DNA of 64,000 bases, from NCBI GenBank assembly GCA_905182405.1, contig CAJJBQ010000001.1:1674001-1738000 (forward strand). The letters run 5' to 3'. Below are positions 1 through 9,400 of the stretch, one piece after another. The position numbers and the translations under genes were made by a program. The notes beneath the pieces are model-generated. The model did no database searches. It saw only the letters and a program-made list of their open reading frames with translations, and was not told where the DNA came from. The DNA is from Akkermansiaceae bacterium (GTDB taxonomy: Bacteria; Verrucomicrobiota; Verrucomicrobiia; Verrucomicrobiales; Akkermansiaceae). Each line of letters begins with the position of its first letter. The stretch's first letter is position 1.

Positions 1-475
1 GTGCATAGGCGTTGGTAGGGAAAAGGGTGGTGGACCATAGTAAGGGAGCCAGTTCAGAATCGATCGAGGGATCGTCAGCGACCGCCGCGCGTTGAAAAAA
101 TAATTCGCGCGAATCTTTTTGAGCCCGTGCGGCCCGCTGAGTGACCGTAGTATCGAATTTGTCCAAAGCTCTCAGGTTGGTGATCGCGGCGATATTGATT
201 GAGGCGTCGATGGTTTCGGTTTCTTGGAGCGTGAAAGGATTGGCCCAGTCGAGCTGGTCGTTGTTAGCGTGTTCGTAGAATGCCTCGACTAGAAAATCTG
301 GGCGACAGTTCACGACCGGATGTCCTTCTGCTTCGAGAATTTCTCGGTAAACTGCCTCAAGCAGCGGTTCGGCGGCTGACTGGGCATTAATACGGACGAC
401 GTTTCCGGGGCTGACTTTGGTTGCGTGCCGGACAAGAACTTCCGCCCAGCGATTAAGATGGAGTTGAGTCAACAT
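1..475 (-). CDS. M29-family aminopeptidase, N-terminal part (runs off window)
   Basis: Reading left from the ATG at 473-475, the frame stays open for about 158 codons to the window edge. The translation fits the N-terminal half of the M29 (AmpS/PepS-type) metal-dependent aminopeptidases: an opening helix (LNRWAEVLVRHATKVSPGN), a VVRI strand, then LLEAVYREILEAEGHPVV, and near the edge WSTTLFPTNAYA, which matches the family's W-x-x-T-x-(F/Y)-P-T-x-A segment. M29 enzymes remove N-terminal residues from peptides in the cytoplasm using two metal ions. The metal ligands lie in the missing C-terminal half, so activity cannot be judged. No SD sequence precedes the start. Confidence 0.88.
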   Translation of the reverse strand, partial: MLTQLHLNRWAEVLVRHATKVSPGNVVRINAQSAAEPLLEAVYREILEAEGHPVVNCRPDFLVEAFYEHANNDQLDWANPFTLQETETIDASINIAAITNLRALDKFDTTVTQRAARAQKDSRELFFQRAAVADDPSIDSELAPLLWSTTLFPTNAYA

Positions 476-616
476 TCAAATGGCCTAGATTAGAGTGGCG
501 GACTTGTCACGTATTGCCCCTGAATCTTATTCCAAGAGACTCGAAGAGAGACCATTGAAATAGCGGTCCGATGGGCTAGCTTAAACTCACCCATATTCCC
601 ATGGGTGATCCTTGCG

Positions 617-1549
617 CTACTTCTGGGTGTTGTCAGAGAGAGGCTTACCATTGGTGGTGAGAATCTGGAAGTGGTGGAAGCCGTTTTCCCCACCGGCGTA
701 TTTCCACACTACTTTCTTGTCGCGGGTCACTTCGGTGAGTTTCACCTTGTCGCCACTGGCGTGATAGCTGGTGACGACGGTGTTGCCATTGGGGAGGCGC
801 TGCACGCCGCAGGCATCGTCGAAGAGCTTCTCACCTAGATCTTCGTTGTCGACTTTCCAGACGATCGTCCCTTCGCCATCGACTTCAATGACGCGATTGC
901 CATTGGTGCAGCCGATGAGGGTATTGCCGTTTGCGAGACGAATTGCAGTGAAGGGCCAGTCGCGCTTCTCGCGGCCGCGATCGTCGGTGGGAAAGCTTTT
1001 CAGGACTTTGCCGGTCTTAGGATCGTACTCCTTGACAGCAAAGTCGAGGAGATGGGGTGCGATATAATTTCCGTTGGGCAACTGGCGCAGCATGCGGGTC
1101 TGCATGTGGACGTTCGACTTCTGGCATGCGAGGGGCATATCGTGCAGCACTTCGCCCTTGCGATTGATGGTGCGGGCCCGGGGTTCGGGTCCCAGTTCAG
1201 CAACGAGGAAATTACCGTCGGGTAGGAGTTGCACGGTGCTAATCTCCTTCTGTTGACCCTGATAGGAGAATACCGTCTTCTTGCTGGCGCGCTCCACTTC
1301 GGCCACGCCTCCCTTTGGATACTCCTTGCACGGGTAGACTGCGAGGAGGACATTGCCGTTCTCTAGGACCCAGCCATCGCTGGCGGGGAGATCGATTTGC
1401 CACTCAACCTTGCCGTCTTCACCCACGATGGAGGTGCGCGCGCCTTTTCCGAGTCCAAGGAAGGAATGCTTGATCTTGCCGTGATGATCGGCGAGCAGCG
1501 GTGAGGCGAAGAGGGCGAGCAGGATGAAGGTAGCACGTGTCATTGCCAT
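617..1549 (-). CDS. Secreted beta-propeller protein (PQQ/ASST-like repeats)
   Basis: About 310 residues. The frame extends further upstream but that part is not protein-like; the ATG at 1547-1549 (or 1541-1543) directly precedes a signal peptide (MTRATFILLALFASPLLA, then DHHGK). The mature part carries repeated blades with L-P-x-G-N-x-(hydrophobic) strands, for example LPDGNFLVAE, LPNGNYIAPH, LANGNTLIG and LPNGNTVVTSY, typical of PQQ-like and arylsulfotransferase-like propellers. It is probably periplasmic. No catalytic residues could be assigned, so the ligand or substrate is unknown. It lies just downstream of the three-module protein on the same strand and may be co-transcribed with it. 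No SD is visible. Confidence 0.78.
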   Translation of the reverse strand: MAMTRATFILLALFASPLLADHHGKIKHSFLGLGKGARTSIVGEDGKVEWQIDLPASDGWVLENGNVLLAVYPCKEYPKGGVAEVERASKKTVFSYQGQQKEISTVQLLPDGNFLVAELGPEPRARTINRKGEVLHDMPLACQKSNVHMQTRMLRQLPNGNYIAPHLLDFAVKEYDPKTGKVLKSFPTDDRGREKRDWPFTAIRLANGNTLIGCTNGNRVIEVDGEGTIVWKVDNEDLGEKLFDDACGVQRLPNGNTVVTSYHASGDKVKLTEVTRDKKVVWKYAGGENGFHHFQILTTNGKPLSDNTQK

Positions 1550-1679
1550 TTTCTGCCGGAAGATTGAGGCGAGAGCAAGGTCGGATTTGAGGAAAGATTG
1601 GACGATTAATGCAGGGAGTATGATCAATCTTGTCGCGGAGGATATTGAAGTGGAGATGAACCGCTGAACCCCGTTTTCA

Positions 1680-4430
1680 TCAATGTCCTTCTCCGGGTGC
1701 GCCCGGGAGGGGTTTGCTAGAATTTGCCTTTTGTGTGGGGAGCTTGACATCGTCATTGATGGGATCGGATAGGGGAGAAAAGGGGAGTCTCTTTCCAACA
1801 GGGGTGTAATTAAGTTCCGCCCAAACAGGACGATGATCCGAAAGCGGTTTTCCATAATTCTTCCACTCAGTCTGGTAGCGATTCATCTCCAGGTCTTCGT
1901 CATGAGGATTGAACGCATTGTAGATGACCCCGCCTCTGATCGCGCGGGCTTCGGAGGAGGCGTTGTAATAGATGTGATCGATCACGCCTGATTCAGTCCC
2001 AGATTCAATGTGTCGATGAGTGCTGAGGCGTGTTGTATCGAGATCTAAGTCGTTCCACATGGATCGCATCCCACTCGATTCGATTCGATTGAGCGGGGCA
2101 TCCCCCAACCAATTGTTGAGGTCCCCAAGCAGAACGATGTTTTTCGCCTGTTTCATGGCCTTTGGAATTACTGTTTCTGCAATAAACTCGGCCGCTGAAC
2201 CGATCGCGGTATCGCTGAAGTTGGGACGCCCTGGAATGTGTGTCGAGTAGATCAGAATGGGTATGCCACGCACCGTAGTTTTTGCTCCGACCACGGAGGA
2301 GGGGCACCAGCCCTTGGAGTTGATCTCAATTTCGTGGAGTTCGGACAAAGGCGTGCGACTGAGGATCGATTTGAATTTGTCTTTGTGATTTGCCGACGAG
2401 ATTTTCCCGACGTAAGCGTGGTCCATGTTCAAAACCTTTCCGACAAGGGCAGTCCAATCTCCATCGGGCACTTCGCTAAAGCCGATGACATCCAGATCGA
2501 ATGGTTTAAACATTTGACCCACTCGTTCAGGCTCTGCCCAAATGCCGAACAATACATTGTAAGCAGCCATTCGGACGGGACTGGAAACCGGTTCAACCTC
2601 AGGAAGATCGCCAGTAACGATTTTAACTTTTCCACGCGTGTTCGAATCAAAGCATTCTCCACGGAGAATTGTATTTGCGCTTAATTGAACAAGACCGTAG
2701 CTGAAATCATTTTCCGACTGACCGATCAACTTGAAATTTTGGTTCACCTTGAGGAGTCCTGGATTCCCTGGGGTTCCGTAGCAACCGAACCACCAATGGC
2801 CATTAATATTGGCGGCGGTTTGGATGCCGAGTTTTGTCTGACCGGTGGGCAGAACATGCCGACCTATGAAGGTGAATCCTTCATTGTATTCGAACACGTA
2901 GTTGTTCTGATGATCGCCTGGTAACCCTCCTACAACGACAAACTGCCCGTCGTGATAGGCAATTCCACCGGAGCCGTGGACCAGTTCAGGAATCTTATGT
3001 TTGCGTAATAGTCTGAGATTTTTGGCGTCATAGACGTAGACCCAGGGGTCTGATTTTCCGGGCGGTTGGTTGAACTCCCCGAGTTCGACGGCAACATAGA
3101 TATTTCCATCATGCCATGTGAGGTCTCCGTGGTGATCGGGCACGTCAATTTCTTGCATAACACGTCCATGAAGGTCGGTCTTCACCAACTGGACTGTGTG
3201 GGACCAAAAGATTGATTCACCATCCGTGGCGACACCTTGCAGATGACCGCCGTAGCTTCCGTCGCACAAAATCCATGGCCCGGAGAGGTTCTCCAAATCA
3301 CCCTTGCCCGCGGAAGCGGAACCAGACACCGGATTCGCTCGAGCGACGATGTGATTGTCGAACGTCACAGAGTAGTTTGAAAACTCCCGGTTTGGCTCCC
3401 GGTAGTCCGTGCTGATAAACTGTGCACCGCTTGCGAAAGCGGATTCCCGTTGTGCCGTGTCATTCTGGCGAGCGTGTGTGGTGTTCGAATCTGCTCTGGT
3501 ACGAACCATGTATCCTTCACGAACGAGACGTTGAATTCGATCAAATTCACCAATGGGATCGTTTATCTTGAACCATGCTGCTGCGGGGTGATTCTCTTCG
3601 ACGGAGGCGAACAACAAACGGCTATTGAGTGAGGGATGTCCGGCTAGATACGCATCGCGCAGCTGGCCTCCGTTGTCCATGGCAAACATGACTTTGCCGC
3701 GTGCCTCATCGAGTAAAGGCCAGCCCTTGGTGATAATCGCATCCCGGAGTGTTTTGGAATCTCCACGGATGTCGTCGGGTGTGAGAATCTCATCGGGGGC
3801 AAAGACAGACAGGATTTCCTCATCCACCCCATCGAGTTGTTTCTTATCAAACTTGAGGGGTATGACGCCATTGGGTGCGCCGGATTCCTTCAGTTCGAGT
3901 AAAACAAAAATGGGGACATGGCGGGGGTTTTCCTGTGACCAGGTCCGTATGGACTTCAGCGCATCGACGAAGGTGAGCGATGTGCTGAGGTAGTCGAAAT
4001 CAGGTGAGTGAATGATCTTTAAACCCGGTTTGGTCAGAACACCCACGGGATCGTGCGAAGGTCCCGGATCGTTTCCCCGGTCTTTCAGAATTTTTCTGAC
4101 TGCTGGGTTGGCGAATAGACCACCCTTGGGATCGACGAAGAGATCCAACTCCAGTTGTCGGATGCCCAGTTTCTCCAGTTGCTGATCAAGTGGCTTGTGC
4201 GTGTATTTAATCGAGGCGGCTGCTTCTTCGCTGAACTCTTTGATCAACGCCATCACGGCTTCCTTCGGTTCGATATGATAGGAGTTGTGAGTGCCGATCA
4301 CCTGAATCTCGTTTAGCCTGAGCGGCAAAATATCGCTTGTTTTAGCAGGTGTAGATTGAACGGCCAATATAACCGCCCCCATGACAGAGAGTGAGTGAAG
4401 CGAGATCTGTAAGATTGATGGCACGTTCAT
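1680..4430 (-). CDS. Three-module protein: PI-PLC-like domain, beta-propeller, endonuclease/exonuclease/phosphatase domain
   Basis: About 916 residues, start chosen at the ATG at 4428-4430 before a hydrophobic signal-like segment; residues further upstream look non-coding. Module 1 (about 40-390) resembles Ca2+-dependent phosphatidylinositol phospholipase C: VIGTHNSYHIEP, a RQLELDLFVDPKGG strand and a LKIIHSPDFDYLSTSLTF segment. Module 2 (about 395-610) looks like a propeller with HxG-type turns (GGHLQGVATDG, HHGDLTWHDGN). Module 3 (about 620-890) is an EEP-fold hydrolase with its usual motifs: AAYNVLFG, VIGFSEV, YSTHIPG, LLGDLNNW, GVIDHIYY and LSDHRPVW. Each family is well known; the fusion is the unusual part. 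The protein is predicted to be exported and could process phosphodiester substrates such as phospholipids, inositol phosphates or extracellular DNA. The substrate is not deducible. Confidence 0.82.
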   Translation of the reverse strand: MNVPSILQISLHSLSVMGAVILAVQSTPAKTSDILPLRLNEIQVIGTHNSYHIEPKEAVMALIKEFSEEAAASIKYTHKPLDQQLEKLGIRQLELDLFVDPKGGLFANPAVRKILKDRGNDPGPSHDPVGVLTKPGLKIIHSPDFDYLSTSLTFVDALKSIRTWSQENPRHVPIFVLLELKESGAPNGVIPLKFDKKQLDGVDEEILSVFAPDEILTPDDIRGDSKTLRDAIITKGWPLLDEARGKVMFAMDNGGQLRDAYLAGHPSLNSRLLFASVEENHPAAAWFKINDPIGEFDRIQRLVREGYMVRTRADSNTTHARQNDTAQRESAFASGAQFISTDYREPNREFSNYSVTFDNHIVARANPVSGSASAGKGDLENLSGPWILCDGSYGGHLQGVATDGESIFWSHTVQLVKTDLHGRVMQEIDVPDHHGDLTWHDGNIYVAVELGEFNQPPGKSDPWVYVYDAKNLRLLRKHKIPELVHGSGGIAYHDGQFVVVGGLPGDHQNNYVFEYNEGFTFIGRHVLPTGQTKLGIQTAANINGHWWFGCYGTPGNPGLLKVNQNFKLIGQSENDFSYGLVQLSANTILRGECFDSNTRGKVKIVTGDLPEVEPVSSPVRMAAYNVLFGIWAEPERVGQMFKPFDLDVIGFSEVPDGDWTALVGKVLNMDHAYVGKISSANHKDKFKSILSRTPLSELHEIEINSKGWCPSSVVGAKTTVRGIPILIYSTHIPGRPNFSDTAIGSAAEFIAETVIPKAMKQAKNIVLLGDLNNWLGDAPLNRIESSGMRSMWNDLDLDTTRLSTHRHIESGTESGVIDHIYYNASSEARAIRGGVIYNAFNPHDEDLEMNRYQTEWKNYGKPLSDHRPVWAELNYTPVGKRLPFSPLSDPINDDVKLPTQKANSSKPLPGAPGEGH

Positions 4431-4599
4431 GAGGTTTAGGCAGTCTATGCAGATTGAAGAAGGGCAGGCGAGCGGTAAGGGGTGGTCGAAAGATTCTAAG
4501 CAAATTCCTAGCGGAGAGACGTAGCGAGAATCCCACAACCAAAAGCCAAAGAAGTAAGGCTAATTAAGTGCCATTGAGAACTAGTATTTCTCCCCCTCG

Positions 4600-5129
4600 T
4601 TGGTCTATTGCGCGACTGTGCCCCATTCCAATCTTCCTCTCGTTCTCACGCTAGTCCTTAGCTTTCTCGGACTGGTAAATAATCCTCTCTCGGCATCATC
4701 GGACGGTGTTGTGGTATTCAATGAGGTGCAATATAATCCGACGGGATTTGATGAGAGCGGCGAGTGGATCGAGTTATTCAACCAGATGGGGATCATCACC
4801 GACATCTCGGGGTGGCGGATCGACGGCATCGGATACACCTTCCTTAAAGGCACCTTGGTGAATCCTGATAGCTACGTCGTGGTTGCCAAGATGCCTGCGC
4901 TGGTGAGTTTGGTCCGTTCACCGGGAGCATCGATAACGGTGGTGAGCGCTTGAGACTTTACAACCACAGCGACCGTCTCATGGACGAACTCGACTTTGGT
5001 GATGACGCTCGATGGCCGGCCGCCGCAGACGGGTCAGGGGCGACACTCGCCAAGCGCAAGCAATACACAGCAAGCGGTAGAACAGACCGGTGGACTTATT
5101 CATCTCAAATCTCTGACACGCTTTCTTAG
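4600..5129 (+). pseudogene. Lamin-tail-domain protein, frameshifted remnant
   Basis: From a possible TTG start at 4600 there is a signal-like stretch, then VVFNEVQYNPTGFDESGEW and IELFNQMGIITDISGWRIDG, the start of a bacterial lamin tail domain (LTD). In this frame the protein stops at 4953. From about 4909 the -1 frame continues the domain: FGPFTGSIDNGGERLRLYNH, then LMDELDFGDDARWPAAADGS and TLAKRKQYTASGRTDRWTY, ending at TAG 5127-5129. One missing base near 4905-4912 therefore splits the domain. Even repaired, the product (about 175 residues) would hold little beyond one LTD, whereas such domains normally occur in large secreted proteins, so the gene is probably also truncated. Confidence 0.75.
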
Positions 5130-5142
5130 AAAGCGTTTTCTG
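5118..5142 (+). terminator. Rho-independent terminator hairpin
   Basis: An 8-bp perfect stem (ACGCTTTC at 5118-5125, GAAAGCGT at 5129-5136) with a 3-base loop is followed by a short T-rich run. It overlaps the stop codon of the LTD remnant and would end rightward transcription before the convergent DUF1080 gene. Confidence 0.6.
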
Positions 5143-5215
5143 ATTCCTCTTTAGGCCAATGAGATCGGACTCGCCTTTTTCGAGAATGAGGCGACCCCGT
5201 TTTTTCCCCAGTGAG

Positions 5216-5812
5216 CTACTTCTCGGAGGATGCGATTTCCGTGATGAAAATGTTGCGGAACAGGTGCTGCCCACCTCCGGGGACTTCTGCTTGAACTGCG
5301 ATGAACCCTGCTTCCAGATCTTCGAGTCCGTCGGCTTTCCACGCTTCCTTGCCGTTGATCAAAAGAGAGATCTTCGAGCCCTGTAATGTGAGTTTAAATG
5401 TGTTCCACTCTCGTTCTTTGATCAGTCCTTTACTGGTGGCGCCTTCAATTCCGCCGACATTACCTTCCTTTCCTTTCAGGAGGTTGGCTTGGTAGCGTTT
5501 CGGCCAGGGGCGGTTTTCAGGAAGAGAGTTGTAGCGGAAATAGACGCCGCTGTCCCAATTGTTCTTACCTAGCGCTTTCCATTCGTATTCCAGGACAAAG
5601 TCGCGATACTTCTTTTTGGATTGCACCAGACCGTTTCCGCTCTTGATTAGGAGATTGTTGTCCGTCACTTCGGCTTCGCATTTTATGACCGTCCAACCGT
5701 CCAGGTTCTTTCCATTGAACAGGGAGACGCGTTTGTTGTCGGCAGAGGCGAATCCTGAGGTCATTAGGAATACAAGGAGCAGGAGTCTAAATAAGAAGTC
5801 TTTGTTCATCAT
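5216..5812 (-). CDS. DUF1080 (3-keto-disaccharide hydrolase-type) secreted protein
   Basis: 198 residues starting at a doubled ATG (5810-5812). A signal peptide (FRLLLLVFLMTSGFASA) is followed by one DUF1080 / 3-keto-disaccharide hydrolase domain: SLFNGKNLDGW at the mature N-terminus, a DFVLEYEWKALGKNNWDSGV strand, YFRYN, EREWNTFKLTLQGSKISLLI and NGKEAW, ending in FRNIFI. The domain has a LamG-like jelly-roll fold and is abundant in Planctomycetes and Verrucomicrobia, where members bind or cleave sugars in the periplasm or outside the cell. The length is that of a single-domain member. The exact substrate cannot be assigned. It is convergent with the LTD remnant and stands alone. Confidence 0.88.
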   Translation of the reverse strand: MMNKDFLFRLLLLVFLMTSGFASADNKRVSLFNGKNLDGWTVIKCEAEVTDNNLLIKSGNGLVQSKKKYRDFVLEYEWKALGKNNWDSGVYFRYNSLPENRPWPKRYQANLLKGKEGNVGGIEGATSKGLIKEREWNTFKLTLQGSKISLLINGKEAWKADGLEDLEAGFIAVQAEVPGGGQHLFRNIFITEIASSEK

Positions 5813-6439
5813 GGGTATTGTGGATACGTAGATTGTCGGTTGATCTGACAGGAATTAGCCACTTGTCCGCTTTTTCGGCAGAATATGTTAGTGGTATCTC
5901 CTTCAATGGATTTTCACCGATGTCTAGGACATCATTTATTTGTTGAATAGCCCGCGAGCTAGTTGGGCTCCCAGCCCCATCCGCGATCGATGGATCGGCG
6001 CTGCTCTCAAGTGGTTCACCCAAAAAAGTGGTCCACCTAAAAAGGAAAACCCCTTGCTGTTTGAGTTCAGCGCTGATTCCCGCTACACTCTCAAGAGTAA
6101 AAACTCCCGTTTATCTTCCCTGGAATCAGGGCTCAAGGCTTTAGCCTGACGCGCATGGGATGGTGACGAGCGGCGGGATTTCCATCCTTGTCGAAGATCT
6201 CTTGGAAATATTGATCGGCATTTGAAGTGGACCCTTATTTGTTGCCCGTAGATTTTGACTTTTATTGATTCTTTGAGCCAGAGTTGAGGGTGATTGAATT
6301 TTCAGGTTCTTGGAGAAAAAGGTCGCCTGACCAAGCTGACGTTATGCTCCGGTGGCGTCTCCAAAATGAGGGCAGGGTTAAAGTAAGAAGATAGAATACT
6401 CCTCGATAAATAGGGCTAAAAAGGGTCGTATTTAAACGA
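5813..6439. other. Intergenic region without a convincing gene
   Basis: About 630 bases between the DUF1080 gene and the large coiled-coil gene. Short open frames on both strands (for example 5787-6023 minus and 5940-6149 plus) show no recognisable domain. The last hundred bases are A-rich and probably hold the promoter of the coiled-coil gene, but no clear -35/-10 pair stands out. Confidence 0.5.
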
Positions 6440-9400
6440 ATGGCGAACAACTCAGAAATCTCCCGCCCACTTGGGGTGCTTCGCAGACGGATTCGACGTG
6501 TTCAATTAACACGAGGATTGCTGCGTCTGGCGACCGTCTGCCTTGGAGGGCTTCTTCTGATGGCCCTGCTTGATTTTGTTTTTGCGCCGCTATCGGATAC
6601 TGTCAGGTGGATAATCTTTCTTGTTTGGTTAGGCGCGATTGCTTGGATCGCATTTAGGTGCCTGATACATCCTCTAGCGAGGTCCATTAACGATATCAAG
6701 CTGGCACGATGGCTTGAGCGTCGTCACCCGGAGGTGCAAGAGCGCATCTCCACGAGCTTGGAGCTTTCGGATAGTCCTGAGGGCATTTCAGCCGAGCTGA
6801 TTGAGGTGCTTTCGACGGAGGCCGCGACCGACCTCTCTGGGCTAGATCCCCGAGTTGAAGTTTCTAACAAGCGAGTGCGTAAGTCGGTGATTCCTTTTGC
6901 GACGCTTGCTGCGGTGATCGCGCTTTTGTTGGCGATTTTCCCCAAACAGATGAGCCGTCTTCTGGTGCGTGCGATTGCGCCCTTTTCCACGATGGGCAAT
7001 GCCGAGGGTTACCGCTTTTCCTTTGATCCCGGTAATTTGGAAATCATCGAAGGAGATGAAGTGGTCCTTAATTTTTCCTACCAAGGTTCCCTTGATGAGC
7101 CTCTTTCGTTGTTCACCCGCAACCAGAGCGGCGATCTTCTTTCCGAAGAACTTCGGCCTGTGAAGCGCGATGGAGATCGACATGATTTTCAGTATCGTTT
7201 GCACGGGGCATCCGAATCCTTTGAATACTTTGCGCGGAGTGGGCGAGGGGAAAGCGATCAATTCTCGGTAAAAGTGTATCCGGAACCGACACTGGAGAAT
7301 GCCACCGTTCGCTATCGTTATCCCGACTACACAGGATGGCCAGACCGGGTCACTGACTTTAATACTGGCTTCAAGGCGCTTTCCGGCACAGAGGTGGTTG
7401 TCAAAGCTCGTGTGCCTACCGAGGTCAAGAGCGCGCTTTTTATCGATGGTCAGTCAGAGGAAATGAATCCGGAGATCAGCCCCTCGGCAAGTGGTTCAGA
7501 TCTAGAATTCTCCTTAGTGATGGGGGAGGCAGGAGTTGGCGAAGGGATGATTCGGCTTAATCATCGGCTGCGCGATGATGTGGAAGTGGCACGTTTCCCG
7601 ATTGTCTCGATCCTCGATGAAATTCCCGTTGTTAAGATTTTGGAGCCTATTCAGCGCAAGCTCCGTTTGAGCCCAGATGATCAGATCATCATCAACTACG
7701 AAGTGACCGAGCAGATCGGAATCGCATCGGCGGAAGTCGAACTCGAAGTGAATGGGGTAGCTCAACCTCCGCTCAAGGAAGCGGTTCCCGAGCGCGCTTT
7801 AAATGACAAGCCGAACTTCTGGAATGGCGAAGCAATGGTCTATCTTGGAAGTCTCTTAGATCGTCACGAGAAGGCGCGCAAGTTTCGTCTACGTCTGAAA
7901 ATTAGCGACAATCGTCCGGAGGATTATGATGGTCCGGGCGTGGGGTATTCGGAATGGATCGAGGTCACTCTTGATAAGAATGCGCAGTCGCTAGTACGTC
8001 AGGAATATAAGGCACAGGAGACGGATATTCGTGAAACGATTGATCAAGCGATGAAGGAGATTCGCGAGGCCCAACAACGAATGCATCAGGCGAAGAATCA
8101 TTTGGAAAAAGAAGTGATTCCCGAGCATGCGCAGAAGCAACTCAGCGAAGCGCAGAAGGCGCTTGCTGAGACCGAAAAAGAGCTTAACAAATTGGCGGCG
8201 CGGATGGAGAAGGGAGTGCAGGCGCATCGAGCCGATGAAATCGAGGCAGCGGCGAAAAAGTTGGGCGAGGCACGCAAGAATCTAGAGTTCGCCCCTTTAC
8301 AAGATACTCCGGAATCACGACGCAGTGAGATTGAAGAAGCGCTTAAAAATTCCAACGAAGCGATTGAGAAACTGCAGGAGCAGCGGAACGAAATTGATCA
8401 GGACCGTACCCGGATCGAGGATTTGGCGAAGCTTCAGGAACTTTCTCAGAAACAAGATGCGCTCGCTCGGGAAGTCGCGGCCGAATCTAAACCTGATCAA
8501 AAGTGGAAGAAAAAGCAGGAGGCGGTGAAGGGTGAACTGCGAGAAATGGTGCGGCAATCGCCACAGGCAAAGGCCGCCGCGCTTGAAGCTCAAGCGGAGA
8601 AGGCAAACGAATTGGCAGAAAAAGCGGCTGCCCTTTCCGAATCACAGGACGACTTAAAAGACCTCGCGAAAGAAAAGCCAACGAGCGAGCAAATCGCGGA
8701 TGCCTTTAAGAAAGAGCAGGGGCTACTGGCTGAAGAAGCGAAGGAAGCGTCCGCCGAAGCTTTCTCTGACGCAGAAGCCTCGGAGAAAGCGAACGAAGGA
8801 GACAATCCGCAGGAACAAGCAGCTTTAGTTGAAAAATCGGAGCAGCTGGCCGAGGCGGCCTCGAAGGCAGAAGAGGCGCGCGATGCCTCGTCGCCTCAGG
8901 AAGGATCTGAAAAGGCTGAACAAGCGGCTGAGAAAATGACCGAAAATTCATCGCTGAAAGAGAAGCAAGAAACGGTTGCGGAGGGATTTGAAGCCCTTGC
9001 GGAAGGAAAACCGGATGAGGCGCTCGCGGTTCTTGAAAAGCTTCAGTCCTTGAAGATCGAGGAAGCCCTCAAGGAAGAACAATCTGCCATCGTAAAGGAA
9101 GCGAAAGGGGAGCTGGTGGAAGCGCGATCTGAAAGTGCCGAGCGCGCCAACACTCTTCCGGAAGCGGTGGCGCAAGGGGAAGCCGCTCGGGATGCCGAGG
9201 AGCCCGGTCAATCGGCGGAGGCAGCTCAAGCAGCAGCGGAGGCTTTAGCGCAGGGAGAAGAGGAATCTCCGAGCCAAGCTGACCTGCAGGACCGACAGGA
9301 GCAACTTGCGGAAGCCTTCGAAGCTCTCGCTCAAGGTGATGCAGGGGCCGCTCTCGCCGCCCTCGAGGAAATCCGAGCAGAACGAGCTGCCGCTCACGCG

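Noticed and set aside
5787..6149. Short open frames in the 5.8-6.4 kb gap
   Set aside because: They overlap on opposite strands, show no domains and have no consistent start signals.
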